This document shows, piece by piece, positions 53,801 to 62,298 of a stretch of DNA of 64,000 nucleotides (position 1 is the first letter of the stretch; the number at the start of each line of letters is the position of its first letter). The notes under the pieces were generated by a model, which made no database searches, was not told where the DNA came from, and saw only the letters and a program-made list of their open reading frames with translations. The DNA is from Nocardia sp. NBC_00565. GTDB lineage: Bacteria; Actinomycetota; Actinomycetes; Mycobacteriales; Mycobacteriaceae. Where the stretch lies: positions 496,001 through 560,000 of the forward strand of contig NZ_CP107785.1 in assembly GCF_036345915.1 (NCBI RefSeq), in the 5' to 3' direction. A program made the translations under genes and the position numbers.

Positions 53801-54036
53801 ACATCGTACGAGTGGTCCAAAATGCCCGCCGCGATTCCGGACTGGACGTATCCGACCGCATCGCACTCACCATCGCGGCCACCGACGACGTACTGGCCGC
53901 CGCGAAACAACACGCGGCCATCATCGCCCACGAAACACTGGCGACAGCACTGGACTTCGCGGATTCCATCGAAGGCGGGTTCGTCGGAACAGTAGGCGAC
54001 GGCATCGAGATCACCGTGCGAACCGTCAAACCCTGA
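50887..54036 (+). CDS. ileS: Isoleucyl-tRNA synthetase
   Basis: A 1,049-aa class Ia synthetase that charges tRNA-Ile. GPPTANGSPGVHHVEARVFK is the HIGH region (HHVE variant), and GRKMSKHLGN the KMSKS loop. The CP1 editing domain (LIWTTTPWTLPANTAVAANP) and WDCHGLPVE block are present, and C-terminal anticodon-binding helices follow. The HHVE form and length place it in the eukaryote-like type found in Nocardia and mycobacteria. ATG 50887 was chosen because it follows the T-box leader with CGGGAG before it; upstream in-frame codons fall within the T-box. Confidence 0.97.
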   Translation: MVHDDRPASPFSVLPTRIDLPEAESKIIDWWQERKIFARSLERTADGPRWGFYEGPPTANGSPGVHHVEARVFKDVFPRFKTMKGYSVPRRAGWDCHGLPVELAVEKELGLNGKPEIEKFGIAEFNARCRESVMRHVGEFEQLTERMGYWIDLADPYTTMSPEYIDSVWWSLKQIFDRGLLTEDFRVAPYCPRCGTTLSDHELAQGYETVTDPSVYVRLPLLEPVAGIDGVDLLIWTTTPWTLPANTAVAANPHVTYVVARTEAGTFLVAEPLLTAVLGEDTERLAEIAGAELAGLNYRPAFDLVDIPNAHLIVLADYVTTSDGTGLVHQAPAFGADDLVVCQANGLPLVNPIESNGRFFDDLQLIGGMFFKDADPVLIQELEQRGLLLRRTDFEHSYPHCWRCHTRLMYYAQPSWYIRTTAVREQLHRENQRTNWFPETIKNGRFGNWLDNNIDWAVSRSRYWGTPLPLWRCTNGHVTAIGSRTELGRLSGTDVSAIDPHRPYIDAIGFPCPECDTTATRVPEVIDAWYDSGSMPFAALGYPHVENSVEAFERDYPAQYICEAIDQTRGWFYTMMAVGTLVFDRSSYENVVCLGHILADDGRKMSKHLGNVLAPIPLMNAHGADALRWFMACSGSPWSARRVGPGPLDEISRRLLMTYWNTAAFFALYASNSEWRPETVNPPAERPVLDRWILSELHTLAGEVDARLESYDTTGAGRLLSEFVDALSNWYVRRSRQRFWAGEQDALSTLFECLDVCTRLLAPFVPFITEQVWQDVVRPGDPLAPESVHLAEWPVVDPTVIDRSLAEQVRIAQALAEAGRAARKASKVRVRQPLARAFVGLAPGVDLPRDLLGEVADELNVKSLERLRTATTVLDISVKANFRALGKRFGKQTQAAADAVHRADAQKLVDQLRENGSAVIDFEGTEIALGPDDVIVSELPRSGWVVESQRGVTIALDIEITPELAAEGIARDIVRVVQNARRDSGLDVSDRIALTIAATDDVLAAAKQHAAIIAHETLATALDFADSIEGGFVGTVGDGIEITVRTVKP

Positions 54037-54287
54037 TTCCGCACAACGTTCGGTGAGTGGCCCGGCGCACAACCGGGCCACGCCGACGCGCGGACGGCTG
54101 GCGGGCAGACCCGTCTCATGCCGAATCCCCACCACTGCAACAAATTTGATGTGCGCGCCGCGACCGCGAGCCCCGCTGACGTGCAGTGAAACGCTCATGA
54201 GTGGATGCCGTCACCTTCGTGGTCAGCGCGGTTGCGCTGCTCGGTGTCCGCCGACCGCCGGAGATAGCGCGGACCGACCGGGCATTG

Positions 54288-54550
54288 GGTGATACCGCGA
54301 TGTTGTCCAGCAACAGATGACCCGACCGCACCTCGAGTACGAGCAAACCCACAACAAGGTTCGCCTGTTCGGCCACCCATACCGTGCGTGTCTCGACCAG
54401 CGCGGCGTAATCCGCTTGCATCGGCGCCGGTTCCCGACCCATGCGTTCGACATAGCCCACATAGGCCGCGCGGGCGAGTTCGGACAACGCCGCCACGTCG
54501 CTCTGCACCGCTGGTCGAATGATCGTCACCCATACAGTTTCACAGTTCAC
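54288..54550 (-). pseudogene. GNAT acetyltransferase, N-terminal relic
   Basis: The minus strand begins VTIIRPAVQSDVAALSELAR, then VETRTVWVAEQANLVVGLLV and LLLDNIAVSPNAR, the first three strands of a GNAT fold up to the acetyl-CoA loop. After PNAR the frame no longer matches (no Q/RxxGxG/A), and no other frame restores the C-terminus. The gene is broken; what remains cannot bind acetyl-CoA properly. Confidence 0.65.
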
Positions 54551-55051
54551 CGGGTTTCATGTGCGGGACCATGCCCGACAGCGCAGCACAATCCGCCGAG
54601 TCATCAAGAAGATAACTATATAATAGCTACTGCAGGCTATTTCGCCGGTTATGTCAGCGCTGATACGGCGGAACAGCTCGTCGACTTGCCATCTTCGCAA
54701 GCTGCGGCAAACTCACCGACAACTCGCAATCGACCCGAAAGTTGTTGGTGCATTGAGAGAGACTTCGATGCGATGCTGCTAACGTGGGCTGGTCGTCGAG
54801 TGCCGGACGACTGGTTGGGCTTGCTCTGCCGGCGGGTGAAACTACCCGGCCTGCAGGAACTGTGGGGTGACCTGGTGCGCCTGCGATTGCCCGCCAGGGT
54901 TCCGGTCCTCGACGAGGACCTCATGGCCGGGGTCTCCCAATGGTCGGCGACGCGAGGAAGGCTGAACGAAGCGCAGTGGCAGAAGGCCTTGTTGCCGTGG
55001 CGCTCTCATGGATCCTGGCCCCTTACCTGTTCATCGTCTGGAGTCACGTCT
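54551..55051. other. No recognisable gene before the P450 pair
   Basis: About 500 bp, open in the P450 frame, but composition and sequence (for example an AT-rich patch near 54610-54640) do not look like a P450 N-terminal extension. A stretch around 54770-54985 has coding-like periodicity (LTWAGRRVPDDWLGLL), yet I recognise nothing in it. The upstream conservon genes expected before such P450s are not here. Confidence 0.5.
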
Positions 55052-56308
55052 TTGACCACGCCACAGTCCGGCACCCGCGCCGGAGTCTGCCCCGTACAGC
55101 ACGGTTCACCCACCAATCCCGGTGAGCCCCGACTGTCGTTGCACACTCCCGAGTTCGCCGCGGATCCGCATCGCGCATACCGCAATGCGCGCAGTCAGTA
55201 CGGTTCCCTGGTGCCGATGGAGTTGGCGCCCGGGGTGCCCGCCACGCTGGTGGTCGGGTACCAGACCGCGCTGCGAATCCTCAACGACCCGGACCACTTT
55301 CCGGCCGATCCGCGGACCTGGGAACAGACGATTCCCGATGACGCGCCCGTCAAGCCGATGATGATGTGGTATCCGAACGCGCTACGCAACGCCGGTGCGG
55401 CGCATGCCCGTTACCGGCAGGCCTACACGGCGAGTATCGACGGAATCGATCTGCACGCACTGCATTCGACGGTCGAGAAGATCGCGATTCCGGTGATCAA
55501 CAGCTTCTGCGAGACCGGCTCGGCCGACCTGATCACGCAATACGCGCTGCCGGTCGTATTCGAGGTGCTCAACCAGATGGTCGGCTGCTCAGCGGAATTG
55601 GGGCAGCGGGTCGCGACCGGCATGGCGATGCTCTTCGATACGATCGAGGCCGCGGCGGGCATGGCGATGCTCAGCGAAGCGCTGATGGAACTGGTGCAGC
55701 TGCGCCGCGCGGACCCCGGCGACGACGTCACCTCCCGCATGGCACATCACCCGGCCAACCTCGACGACACCGAGATGCTCAGCCAGCTGATCAGCTTCTA
55801 CGGCGCGGGCATCGAACCGCAGCAGAACCTGATCATCAACACCCTGCTGCTGATGCTCACCGATGACCGCTTCGGTGGCGATGTCCTCGGCGGCAGTCTG
55901 TCCACCCGCGACGCGCTCGACGAGGTGTTGTTCAACGACCCGCCGATGGCGAATTTCGGCATCTCCTACCCACGCCAGCCGATCCTGATCGATAACACCT
56001 GGTTGCCCGCCCATCAGCCGGTCGTGGTCAGCCTCGCCGGCTGCAACAACGACCCGGCGATCCGCGGCGGCGACCGCACCGGTAACCGCTCGCATCTGGC
56101 ATGGAGCGCCGGACCGCACGCCTGCCCCGCCAAGTCGGTGGCCTACCTCGTCGTGCAGGACGCCATCGATCAGCTGCTCGACGCACTCCCCGAGATGGAA
56201 CTTGCCGTGCCCGCGGAGCAATTGACCTGGCGGCCCGGCCCGTTCCACCGGGCCTTGTCGGCACTGCCGGTCGTCTTCCCCAAGTCCCCTCCGTTGCCCG
56301 TGTTCTAA
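55052..56308 (+). CDS. Cytochrome P450, CYP157-like
   Basis: A 418-aa P450. The start is placed at TTG 55052 ([18 protein letters not shown]), where family similarity begins. Haem-thiolate loop: [12 protein letters not shown]. Two points are odd: the I-helix AGxxT is AGIEPQQ, and the K-helix ExxR appears to be replaced (DEVLFNDPP), as in the actinobacterial CYP157 family. CYP157 members usually sit beside a CYP154 partner at the end of conservon operons. The next gene, 10 bp on, fits CYP154. Function of such pairs is mostly unknown. Confidence 0.82.
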   Translation: MTTPQSGTRAGVCPVQHGSPTNPGEPRLSLHTPEFAADPHRAYRNARSQYGSLVPMELAPGVPATLVVGYQTALRILNDPDHFPADPRTWEQTIPDDAPVKPMMMWYPNALRNAGAAHARYRQAYTASIDGIDLHALHSTVEKIAIPVINSFCETGSADLITQYALPVVFEVLNQMVGCSAELGQRVATGMAMLFDTIEAAAGMAMLSEALMELVQLRRADPGDDVTSRMAHHPANLDDTEMLSQLISFYGAGIEPQQNLIINTLLLMLTDDRFGGDVLGGSLSTRDALDEVLFNDPPMANFGISYPRQPILIDNTWLPAHQPVVVSLAGCNNDPAIRGGDRTGNRSHLAWSAGPHACPAKSVAYLVVQDAIDQLLDALPEMELAVPAEQLTWRPGPFHRALSALPVVFPKSPPLPVF

Positions 56309-56318
56309 GGAGAGAACG

Positions 56319-57536
56319 ATGGAGCATGAACCGATAGTCCTGGACCTGACCGGCGCCGATATCCAAGGCGAGAACACGCGGATCCGGGAGCGCGGGCCGG
56401 TCACCCTGGTGGCCCTGCCCGGTGGCGTGCCCGCGTGGTCGGTGACCGATGCCGCCGTGCTCAAGAGCCTGCTGGCCGATCCGCGGGTGTCGAAGGACGC
56501 TCGGCAGCACTGGACCTCGTTCATCAATGGTGAGGTCACCGAGGAGTGGCCGCTGCATCCCTGGGTCGCGGTGGAGAATATGTTCACCGCGTACGGCAGC
56601 GACCACCGCCGCCTGCGCAGGCTGGTCTCGCCCGCGTTCACCCACCGTCGTACCACCGCGCTGCGCCCGCGTATCGAGGCCATCACCAAGGGTCTGCTGG
56701 ATGCGCTCGCGACCACGCCGACGGGCGAATCGGCGGACCTGCGTGAGGGATTCGCCTATCCGGTGCCGATCGAGATCATCACCGAAATGATGGGCGTGCC
56801 GGAGCATCTCGGTCCCGGTCTGCGCACCTGCGTCGACGGGTTCTTCGACACTTCGTTCGGGCCCGAGGAGGCGCAGGCCAACTACCTCGAGATGTACCGT
56901 CTCGTCAGCGAACTCGTGGCCTACCGGCGCGAGACGCCCGGTGACGACGTCACCAGCGTGCTGATCGCGACCCGCGATGAGGACGACGGCTCGCAGCTGT
57001 CGGAGAAGGAACTCGTCGACACACTGATGCTGGTCATCAACGCCGGACACGAGACTACCGTCAACCTGCTCGACCAGGCGATCTTCGCGCTGCTCACACA
57101 TCCACAGCAGCGCGCCGATCTGGTCGAGGGCCGGGTGCCCTGGTCGGATCTGGTGGAGGAGACCCTGCGCTACGAGGCTCCGGTCGCACATCTGCCGCTG
57201 CGCTACGCGGTTGACGATATCGATATCGGCGAAATCCGAATCCCCAAGGGCGAGGCCATTCTTGCCTCCTATGCCGCCGCAGGCCGCGACCCGAACCTGC
57301 ACGGTGCCACCGCCGCCGAGTTCGACGTGCACCGCGCGAACAAGGAACACCTGTCCTTCGGCCACGGCGCGCACCACTGCATCGGCGCCCCGCTGGCCCG
57401 CCTCGAGGCGACGATCGCGCTCCCGGCCATCTTCGAGCGTTTCCCCGATATGCGCTTGGCCGTGGATCCCGCCGAACTGGCACCGGTCGGCAGCTTCGTC
57501 TCCAACGGCCACCGAACCCTGCCGGTGTATCTGTAA
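56319..57536 (+). CDS. Cytochrome P450, CYP154-like
   Basis: A 405-aa P450 with all canonical motifs: I-helix [14 protein letters not shown]-helix ETLRYEAPV (ExxR) and haem loop [21 protein letters not shown] follows AGGAGA at the ideal distance, 10 bp after the first P450, so both come from one mRNA. As a CYP154 type it would hydroxylate a steroid-, flavonoid- or macrolide-like molecule; the real substrate is unknown. Ferredoxin and reductase genes are not nearby. Confidence 0.92.
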   Translation: MEHEPIVLDLTGADIQGENTRIRERGPVTLVALPGGVPAWSVTDAAVLKSLLADPRVSKDARQHWTSFINGEVTEEWPLHPWVAVENMFTAYGSDHRRLRRLVSPAFTHRRTTALRPRIEAITKGLLDALATTPTGESADLREGFAYPVPIEIITEMMGVPEHLGPGLRTCVDGFFDTSFGPEEAQANYLEMYRLVSELVAYRRETPGDDVTSVLIATRDEDDGSQLSEKELVDTLMLVINAGHETTVNLLDQAIFALLTHPQQRADLVEGRVPWSDLVEETLRYEAPVAHLPLRYAVDDIDIGEIRIPKGEAILASYAAAGRDPNLHGATAAEFDVHRANKEHLSFGHGAHHCIGAPLARLEATIALPAIFERFPDMRLAVDPAELAPVGSFVSNGHRTLPVYL

Positions 57537-57581
57537 CCGGATCGCGTGGGGTGCTGTTCGCTCGGCACCCCATCACCGGTA

Positions 57582-58075
57582 TCACCGTTCGGTGAGGGCG
57601 ATTTCGAGTTGCCGTCCCTCCGGCAGCAGCAGGGCCAGAACGGATTCGGGGTCGCGCAGCCGGGCCGACGTGGTCGAGAGGAGCTTGTCGGTCCACCTCC
57701 AAGGACCTCGTCGCGGATCGGGGTGTCATGGGTACCGATCCGCGTGGTCAGCCGTAGTCGAGCGCGGACGAACCACGCGAGGGCGAGGGCGACGCAACAC
57801 AGGAACAACCACACCCCGGCCGACCGAGGGCTGTTCGATTCGGTGGACAGGTACACCACGAGACAGCCACCGAGACAGGCGACGGCGCCCGCAGCGCCGA
57901 TGGCGGGCCAGGTCGTCAGTTCGCCGATCCGGCGCAGGAAGAACACGGCGGCCGCGCAGACCAGGGTGTAGGCCAGGACGTAGCCGCCCGCCGAGACGAC
58001 CAGCAGAATGCCGATGGCCTGCTTGGAGGTCGCGCCCGCGAGCAGCAGGACGATGGGCACGAGGGTGAGCACCGT
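57582..58075 (-). pseudogene. Amino-acid/amine permease C-terminus, relic
   Basis: The minus strand encodes four hydrophobic helices ([60 protein letters not shown] and WLFLCCVALALAWFVRARLR), the end of an APC-type permease. A frameshift follows, and the third frame gives DKLLSTTSARLRDPESVLAL to a stop at 57582. The N-terminal two thirds are absent and the reading stops abruptly at about 58075, where an amine oxidase relic starts in the other direction. Confidence 0.65.
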
Positions 58076-58431
58076 CCTCCTCGATCGCGGCCCGCGCGAC
58101 CTACACCACCAAGCAACTCTGGGTGACCCGCTACGCCCCCGACGAGCGCTATCCCGCGGGTGACCTGGTCAACCAGAACCCGGGCGGCGACGGCCTGCCC
58201 GCCTACATGGCGGCCGACCGATCCCTCGACGGCACCGACATCGTCGTCTGGCACACCTTCGGCCTGACCCACTTTCCCCGCACCGAGGATTGGCCCGTAA
58301 TGCCCACCGACTACTGCGGATTCACGCTCGAGCCCTACGGCTTCTTCGCCGCCAACCCCGTCCTGAACGTGCCGGCCACCACCAGCGACCATTGCGGCCC
58401 GGCACATGAATCCCATTGTCATGGTGGCTGA
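58076..58431 (+). pseudogene. Copper amine oxidase C-terminus, relic
   Basis: A plus-strand frame reads [20 protein letters not shown], then [38 protein letters not shown] and [19 protein letters not shown]. This is the C-terminal 115 residues of copper/topaquinone primary-amine oxidases, including the copper-ligand His region ([10 protein letters not shown]). The N-terminal catalytic part with the topaquinone Tyr is missing. It abuts the permease relic, as if one deletion removed both 5' ends of a divergent gene pair. Confidence 0.8.
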
Positions 58432-58849
58432 TTCGCTCCGCACGCGGTCTCGGAACCACGTCCTGGGCCGCGTGCTCGCCACTGTCACCATTGCCACTGC
58501 GAGTCTGCATATCGCCGGCGTCGGTGCACACGGCATGCGCCACGGCATTGTCCTGGCCATCATGGCCCTGGCCGGTGTGCGCTGCGTACCTGTCCTGTGG
58601 AATCGACCGTCCGCCAATGCGTTCGGGCTGGTGGCGCTGATGAGTCTGGTGATGCTCGCCGTGCATTTCTCGATGCTGACCCCGGTCGGGTACCCGCCGG
58701 GGCACCACCACGGCGGTATCTCGACCCTGAACGAATCGTTCGATCCGTTCACCGCTGTCACTCTGGTCGTAGCTTCTTTCGAAGCTCTCCTGGCCACCTC
58801 CGCCGTTTTCGCCACGACACGTGGGGCTGTGCGCGCTATCGCCGATTGA
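58406..58849 (+). CDS. Small integral membrane protein
   Basis: A 147-aa protein with four predicted membrane helices ([77 protein letters not shown]) and a GHHHGG loop that may bind metal. ATG 58406 overlaps the end of the amine oxidase relic, so it was probably downstream of that gene in one operon. Function unknown. Confidence 0.65.
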   Translation: MNPIVMVADSLRTRSRNHVLGRVLATVTIATASLHIAGVGAHGMRHGIVLAIMALAGVRCVPVLWNRPSANAFGLVALMSLVMLAVHFSMLTPVGYPPGHHHGGISTLNESFDPFTAVTLVVASFEALLATSAVFATTRGAVRAIAD

Positions 58850-59043
58850 GCGCATTCCGCCAGTAGGCAGTCTCATTCAGGGAGGTCGCGGATCGCGTCG
58901 CGGTGCCCGCGCCGACGAGGATGAGCAGTTGGCCCAGCGCGCTGAGCGGGTGGACCTCGCGAAAGCCGACCATGGTCATCGTGGTCACGGTCTGATAGAA
59001 CGCAACGGGCTCACGCGAGGATTGTCCACCCGCGACAACGGTC
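58836..59043 (-). pseudogene. Potassium-channel-like fragment
   Basis: The minus strand reads VAFYQTVTTMTMVGFREVHP, then LSALGQLLILVGAGTA and a stop at 58836. It is the pore helix, selectivity filter and following helix of a two-helix K+ channel, but the filter TVGFGE has become MVGFRE. No N-terminal helix or start is visible. It is a decayed remnant. Confidence 0.5.
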
Positions 59044-59073
59044 ATGCCGCACAACGCGTCCGCGGGGGCGGTG

Positions 59074-59883
59074 TTATGAGGTTGTCGGTTGTTCCTCGGT
59101 TGCCGGATGCTGTTCCTCGGTTGCCGGAAGCGGAGCGATGGCGCCGTCGATGGCGCCGACCACCGCGCCGACGGCGGCACCGGCCGCGGCGGCGGGGATG
59201 GCGATGACGGCGTAGCCGATGGCCGCGCCGATGATCGGGACGACGATCAGACCCGCGGGGGCGAAGACGATTCCGGCGATGAGTCCGGCGACAGCGCCGA
59301 CCATTGCGCTGGTACCGGCGAGCGGACTGGCGAGGGTCGAGCCGACCGAGGCGCCGATCAGGCTGGCTCCGATGACATCGCCGGCCATGTAGTCGGCGCG
59401 GGCGGGTTCGACTCCGGCCAACTGTATGCCCTGTGCGAGGCCGGTTTGGGCACCTGCGGACGCGTCGTTGATCTGGGCGGCCTGTTCGGGGGGCAGCCAG
59501 TCGGGGCGGTCCATCTGGATGGTGCCGATGCGGATCCTGTTATCGGGGGTCGCGGCGGTCGAAGTGGGCAACGTCTGCGGGACCGTCGTGGCCGCGTCTT
59601 GGCGGTCGGGCGCTGCGGATGGTTCGGGGACCGGCGCGATGGCGTTGCGCAGCGACAACAGTGGGAATGTCGCCGGGTTGTCGACGGGAGCCGACGGATC
59701 GGCGACCAGTGCCAGTCCGTATGGAGTCTGTGTGAGGGCCGGGTAGCCGAGTGGCTGCGGGGCGGCGGTGGCTGGGGCGGTGCTGATCAAAGCGACGGAC
59801 AGTGGCAGAGCACTGGCCAGCGCAAGTGCGGCCGCACGTCGACACAGGGGTCGGATCGGCGATGGGCGCTGATGTGTTCCCAT
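59074..59883 (-). CDS. Secreted or surface hypothetical protein with Gly/Ala-rich hydrophobic C-terminus
   Basis: A 269-aa protein. Signal peptide AAALALASALPLSVALISTA with cleavage near ATAAP. A Pro/Ala-rich middle follows (DRPDWLPPEQAAQINDASAG), then a long Gly/Ala hydrophobic region (AMVGAVAGLIAGIVFAPAGL; AIPAAAAGAAVGAVVGAIDG) like glycine-zipper segments. Such proteins are common and uncharacterised in Nocardia and related genera. ATG 59883 is preferred, with GAGGT just upstream, over an ATG four codons earlier. Probably envelope-associated. Confidence 0.75.
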   Translation of the reverse strand: MGTHQRPSPIRPLCRRAAALALASALPLSVALISTAPATAAPQPLGYPALTQTPYGLALVADPSAPVDNPATFPLLSLRNAIAPVPEPSAAPDRQDAATTVPQTLPTSTAATPDNRIRIGTIQMDRPDWLPPEQAAQINDASAGAQTGLAQGIQLAGVEPARADYMAGDVIGASLIGASVGSTLASPLAGTSAMVGAVAGLIAGIVFAPAGLIVVPIIGAAIGYAVIAIPAAAAGAAVGAVVGAIDGAIAPLPATEEQHPATEEQPTTS

Positions 59884-60026
59884 AGGTAACCTCATTCCGA
59901 AAGTCGATGTTTACTTACTGCATTCGGAACCGCCCGCCTTTCGGATGAAGATTTCACAAGACCAATAAATTCCGGCTGGCCGGTAGGATCTGGAACGGTT
60001 GTAGTTCAGACAGAATCATTCTCGAA

Positions 60027-60425
60027 GTGATGTTCCCGGCGGATATGAAAGCCATTGGCTCGCAAGAAAATCAGTGGCCGCGCAGCGGGGTGGATTTCTA
60101 CACTCCAGAGGTGCACACCGCTGAAATTCTCCATCACTTCCGCATGCACGCCGCGCCGCTCGAATTGTCCAAGGCCGGGGCTGTGGCGTGGGATGACGTG
60201 GATTTTCATCGGGCCGCATATCGCGCGGATCCGGCGGGATATGCGCTGTTGGCGCTGGTCCCGGGAGTACAGGAGCGGCAGCGGGCACGTGTGCTGCTGC
60301 AGGTGCTGGCGACTTCTCGGGCCGGGCTCGGCGAGGAAGTGCGCGGCACGCTCGACAAGACCACCCGAACTGCGCCGAGCACGGCGGCCACAACTTCGTT
60401 CCAGATGAAGAACATCGCCTGTTAA
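60027..60425 (+). CDS. Small hypothetical protein
   Basis: A 132-aa soluble protein of unknown function. ATG 60027 or 60045 may start it. It contains WPRSGVDFYTPEVHTAEILH and GYALLALVPGVQERQRARVL, a helical Arg-rich middle, and ends with Cys (MKNIAC). No family was recognised. The region upstream is fairly AT-rich, as a promoter would be. It converges with glpD on a strong hairpin at 60480-60515. Confidence 0.55.
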   Translation: MMFPADMKAIGSQENQWPRSGVDFYTPEVHTAEILHHFRMHAAPLELSKAGAVAWDDVDFHRAAYRADPAGYALLALVPGVQERQRARVLLQVLATSRAGLGEEVRGTLDKTTRTAPSTAATTSFQMKNIAC

Positions 60426-60479
60426 GCGACATTCGACCCGCCACTGTGTCGGCCGCCTGTCCCGTTTCTACTTTCTGAT

Positions 60480-60515
60480 GACAGCGCGCGGCGCGAAACC
60501 GTGCCGCGCGCTGTC
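60480..60515. terminator. Strong bidirectional terminator
   Basis: GACAGCGCGCGGC (60480-60492) pairs perfectly with GCCGCGCGCTGTC (60503-60515) over a 10-nt loop. It lies 5 bp beyond the glpD stop and after the convergent small gene, so it can end both transcripts. Confidence 0.85.
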
Positions 60516-60520
60516 ACGGA

Positions 60521-62200
60521 TCAGGCGACGGCGACCAGTCGCGCCGCATTCGCCGACTCGTCGTCGGCGGCCTTGTTGGCGGCCAGTTCGGCCTCGACAC
60601 GCTCGCGGTAGCGGGTGATTTCGCGGTCTGTGTCGGCGGCGTCCCAGCCGAGGCGCGACCCGATCAGCATGGCCACTTCGGGCGCCGCGAGCAGGCCGCG
60701 ATCCTGAGCCTCGATGGAGATGCGCGTGCGACGGGTGAGGACATCGTCGAGATGCAGTGCGCCCTCATGGGTTACCGCGTACACGGCCTCCGCGGCGAGG
60801 TATTCCGCGGCGCCGGGGAGCGGCTCGGCCAGCTCGGGCTCGGCGGCGATGAGCTCGAAGATATCGGAGACCGCGCAACCGTAGCGGCCGAGCAGATGTT
60901 CGACGGTCGCCGCGGGCAGCCCGGCCCTTTGCGCGACGCTGTCCAGGTCGGCCGCCAGTTCCTGGTAACCGACGGCACCGAGCAGCGGCAGATGTTCGGT
61001 CACCGACGGTGCGGCCGCACGGCCCAGACCCTTGACGGCCGCGTCGACGACATCGGCGGCCATCACGCGGTAGGTGGTGTACTTGCCGCCCGCGATCACG
61101 AACAGACCCGGAACCGGTTCCGCGACAGCGTGTTCGCGCGAGAGCGTCGCGGTATCACTGGACGTGCCCGACAGCAGCGGCCGCAGGCCCGCGTAGGTGC
61201 CGACAATGTCGTTGCGGGTCAACGGCTCTCGCAGCACCGCGTTCAGGTGATCGAGGATGTACTGCACGTCGGCATCGCTGGCGACCGGATGATTCTTGTC
61301 CAGCGACCAGTCGGTGTCGGTGGTGCCGATGATCCAGTGCCGGTCCCACGGGATCACGAACAGCACGCTCTTCTCGGTGCGCATGATCAGGCCGGTGTCC
61401 AGATCCAGCCGCTCGCGCGGGACCAGAATGTGCACGCCCTTCGACATGCGCACGTGGAACGGGAATTCCACGCCGGTCATCTTGTTCATCTCATCGGTCC
61501 AGACGCCGGTCGCGCTGATCACCCGGCGGGCGCGCACGGTGTACTCGCGGCCGGTCTCCAGATCGGTGACGTGCGCGCCGATGACCCGCTCGCCGTCGCG
61601 CAGCAGCCCGGTGACCTTGGTACGGGTGAGCACGGTCGCGCCGTGCTGGGCCGCGGTGCGGGCGATGGTCATGGTGTGGCGCGCGTCGTCGACCTGCGCG
61701 TCGAAGTAGCGGATCGCGCCGACCATCGCGTCATCGCGCAGTGCGGGCGCCAAAGCCATCGCACGCGTGTGGGACAGGTGCCGGTGCATGGGCAGCGCCC
61801 TGGCTCCGCCGATGGTGTCGTACAGCGCGACGCCCGCGCCGATGTAGGCGCGCTCCCACACCCGGTGCCGCAGCGGCAGCAGGAACGACACCGGGCGCAC
61901 CAGGTGCGGGGCGAGCCGGTGCAGCAGCAGGCCGCGTTCCTTCAAAGCCTCACGCACCAGCCAGAAGTCGAGCTGCTCCAGATAGCGCAGGCCGCCGTGG
62001 ATGAGCTTGCTCGAACGGCTCGAGGTGCCCGCCGCGAAGTCCCTGGCCTCGACCAGCGTGACGGTCAGGCCGCGGGCGGCGGCATCGAGGGCGGCGCCGG
62101 CGCCGACTACGCCGCCGCCGATCACGAGTACGTCGATTTCATTGTCGCCCAGTGCGTTCAGCGCATTGGCGCGGTAGATCGGGTCCAAACGTGCGGACAC
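60521..62200 (-). CDS. glpD: Glycerol-3-phosphate dehydrogenase (FAD)
   Basis: A 559-aa flavoprotein oxidising glycerol-3-phosphate to dihydroxyacetone phosphate, passing electrons to quinone. FAD-binding VLVIGGGVVGAGAALDAAAR lies near the start. SSRSSKLIHGGLRYLEQ, WIIGTTDTDW and GGKYTTYRVMA are the standard substrate and FAD blocks. GTG 62200 has AAGGAGA upstream. It lies 98 bp after glpK on the same strand. Together they convert glycerol to DHAP. Confidence 0.95.
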   Translation of the reverse strand: MSARLDPIYRANALNALGDNEIDVLVIGGGVVGAGAALDAAARGLTVTLVEARDFAAGTSSRSSKLIHGGLRYLEQLDFWLVREALKERGLLLHRLAPHLVRPVSFLLPLRHRVWERAYIGAGVALYDTIGGARALPMHRHLSHTRAMALAPALRDDAMVGAIRYFDAQVDDARHTMTIARTAAQHGATVLTRTKVTGLLRDGERVIGAHVTDLETGREYTVRARRVISATGVWTDEMNKMTGVEFPFHVRMSKGVHILVPRERLDLDTGLIMRTEKSVLFVIPWDRHWIIGTTDTDWSLDKNHPVASDADVQYILDHLNAVLREPLTRNDIVGTYAGLRPLLSGTSSDTATLSREHAVAEPVPGLFVIAGGKYTTYRVMAADVVDAAVKGLGRAAAPSVTEHLPLLGAVGYQELAADLDSVAQRAGLPAATVEHLLGRYGCAVSDIFELIAAEPELAEPLPGAAEYLAAEAVYAVTHEGALHLDDVLTRRTRISIEAQDRGLLAAPEVAMLIGSRLGWDAADTDREITRYRERVEAELAANKAADDESANAARLVAVA

Positions 62201-62298
62201 GGGTTTGTCTCCTTGTTTCGGTGCAACTAAGTCTTCGTGGTTCGGGCCGAGAGGGTTTCGGATACCACTGGCGACTGCTTGCAGGTCGCTCGAAAGGG

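Noticed and set aside
54317..55051. 245-codon N-terminal extension of the first P450
   Set aside because: No P450 begins this way, and the extension runs through an acetyltransferase relic and AT-rich DNA; homology starts at about 55052.
56028..57512. 494-codon minus-strand frame opposite the P450 genes
   Set aside because: A shadow; the sense strand carries complete haem and K-helix motifs for the second P450.
60752..62230. 492-codon plus-strand open frame opposite glpD
   Set aside because: A shadow frame; the glpD sense protein is complete with FAD motifs.
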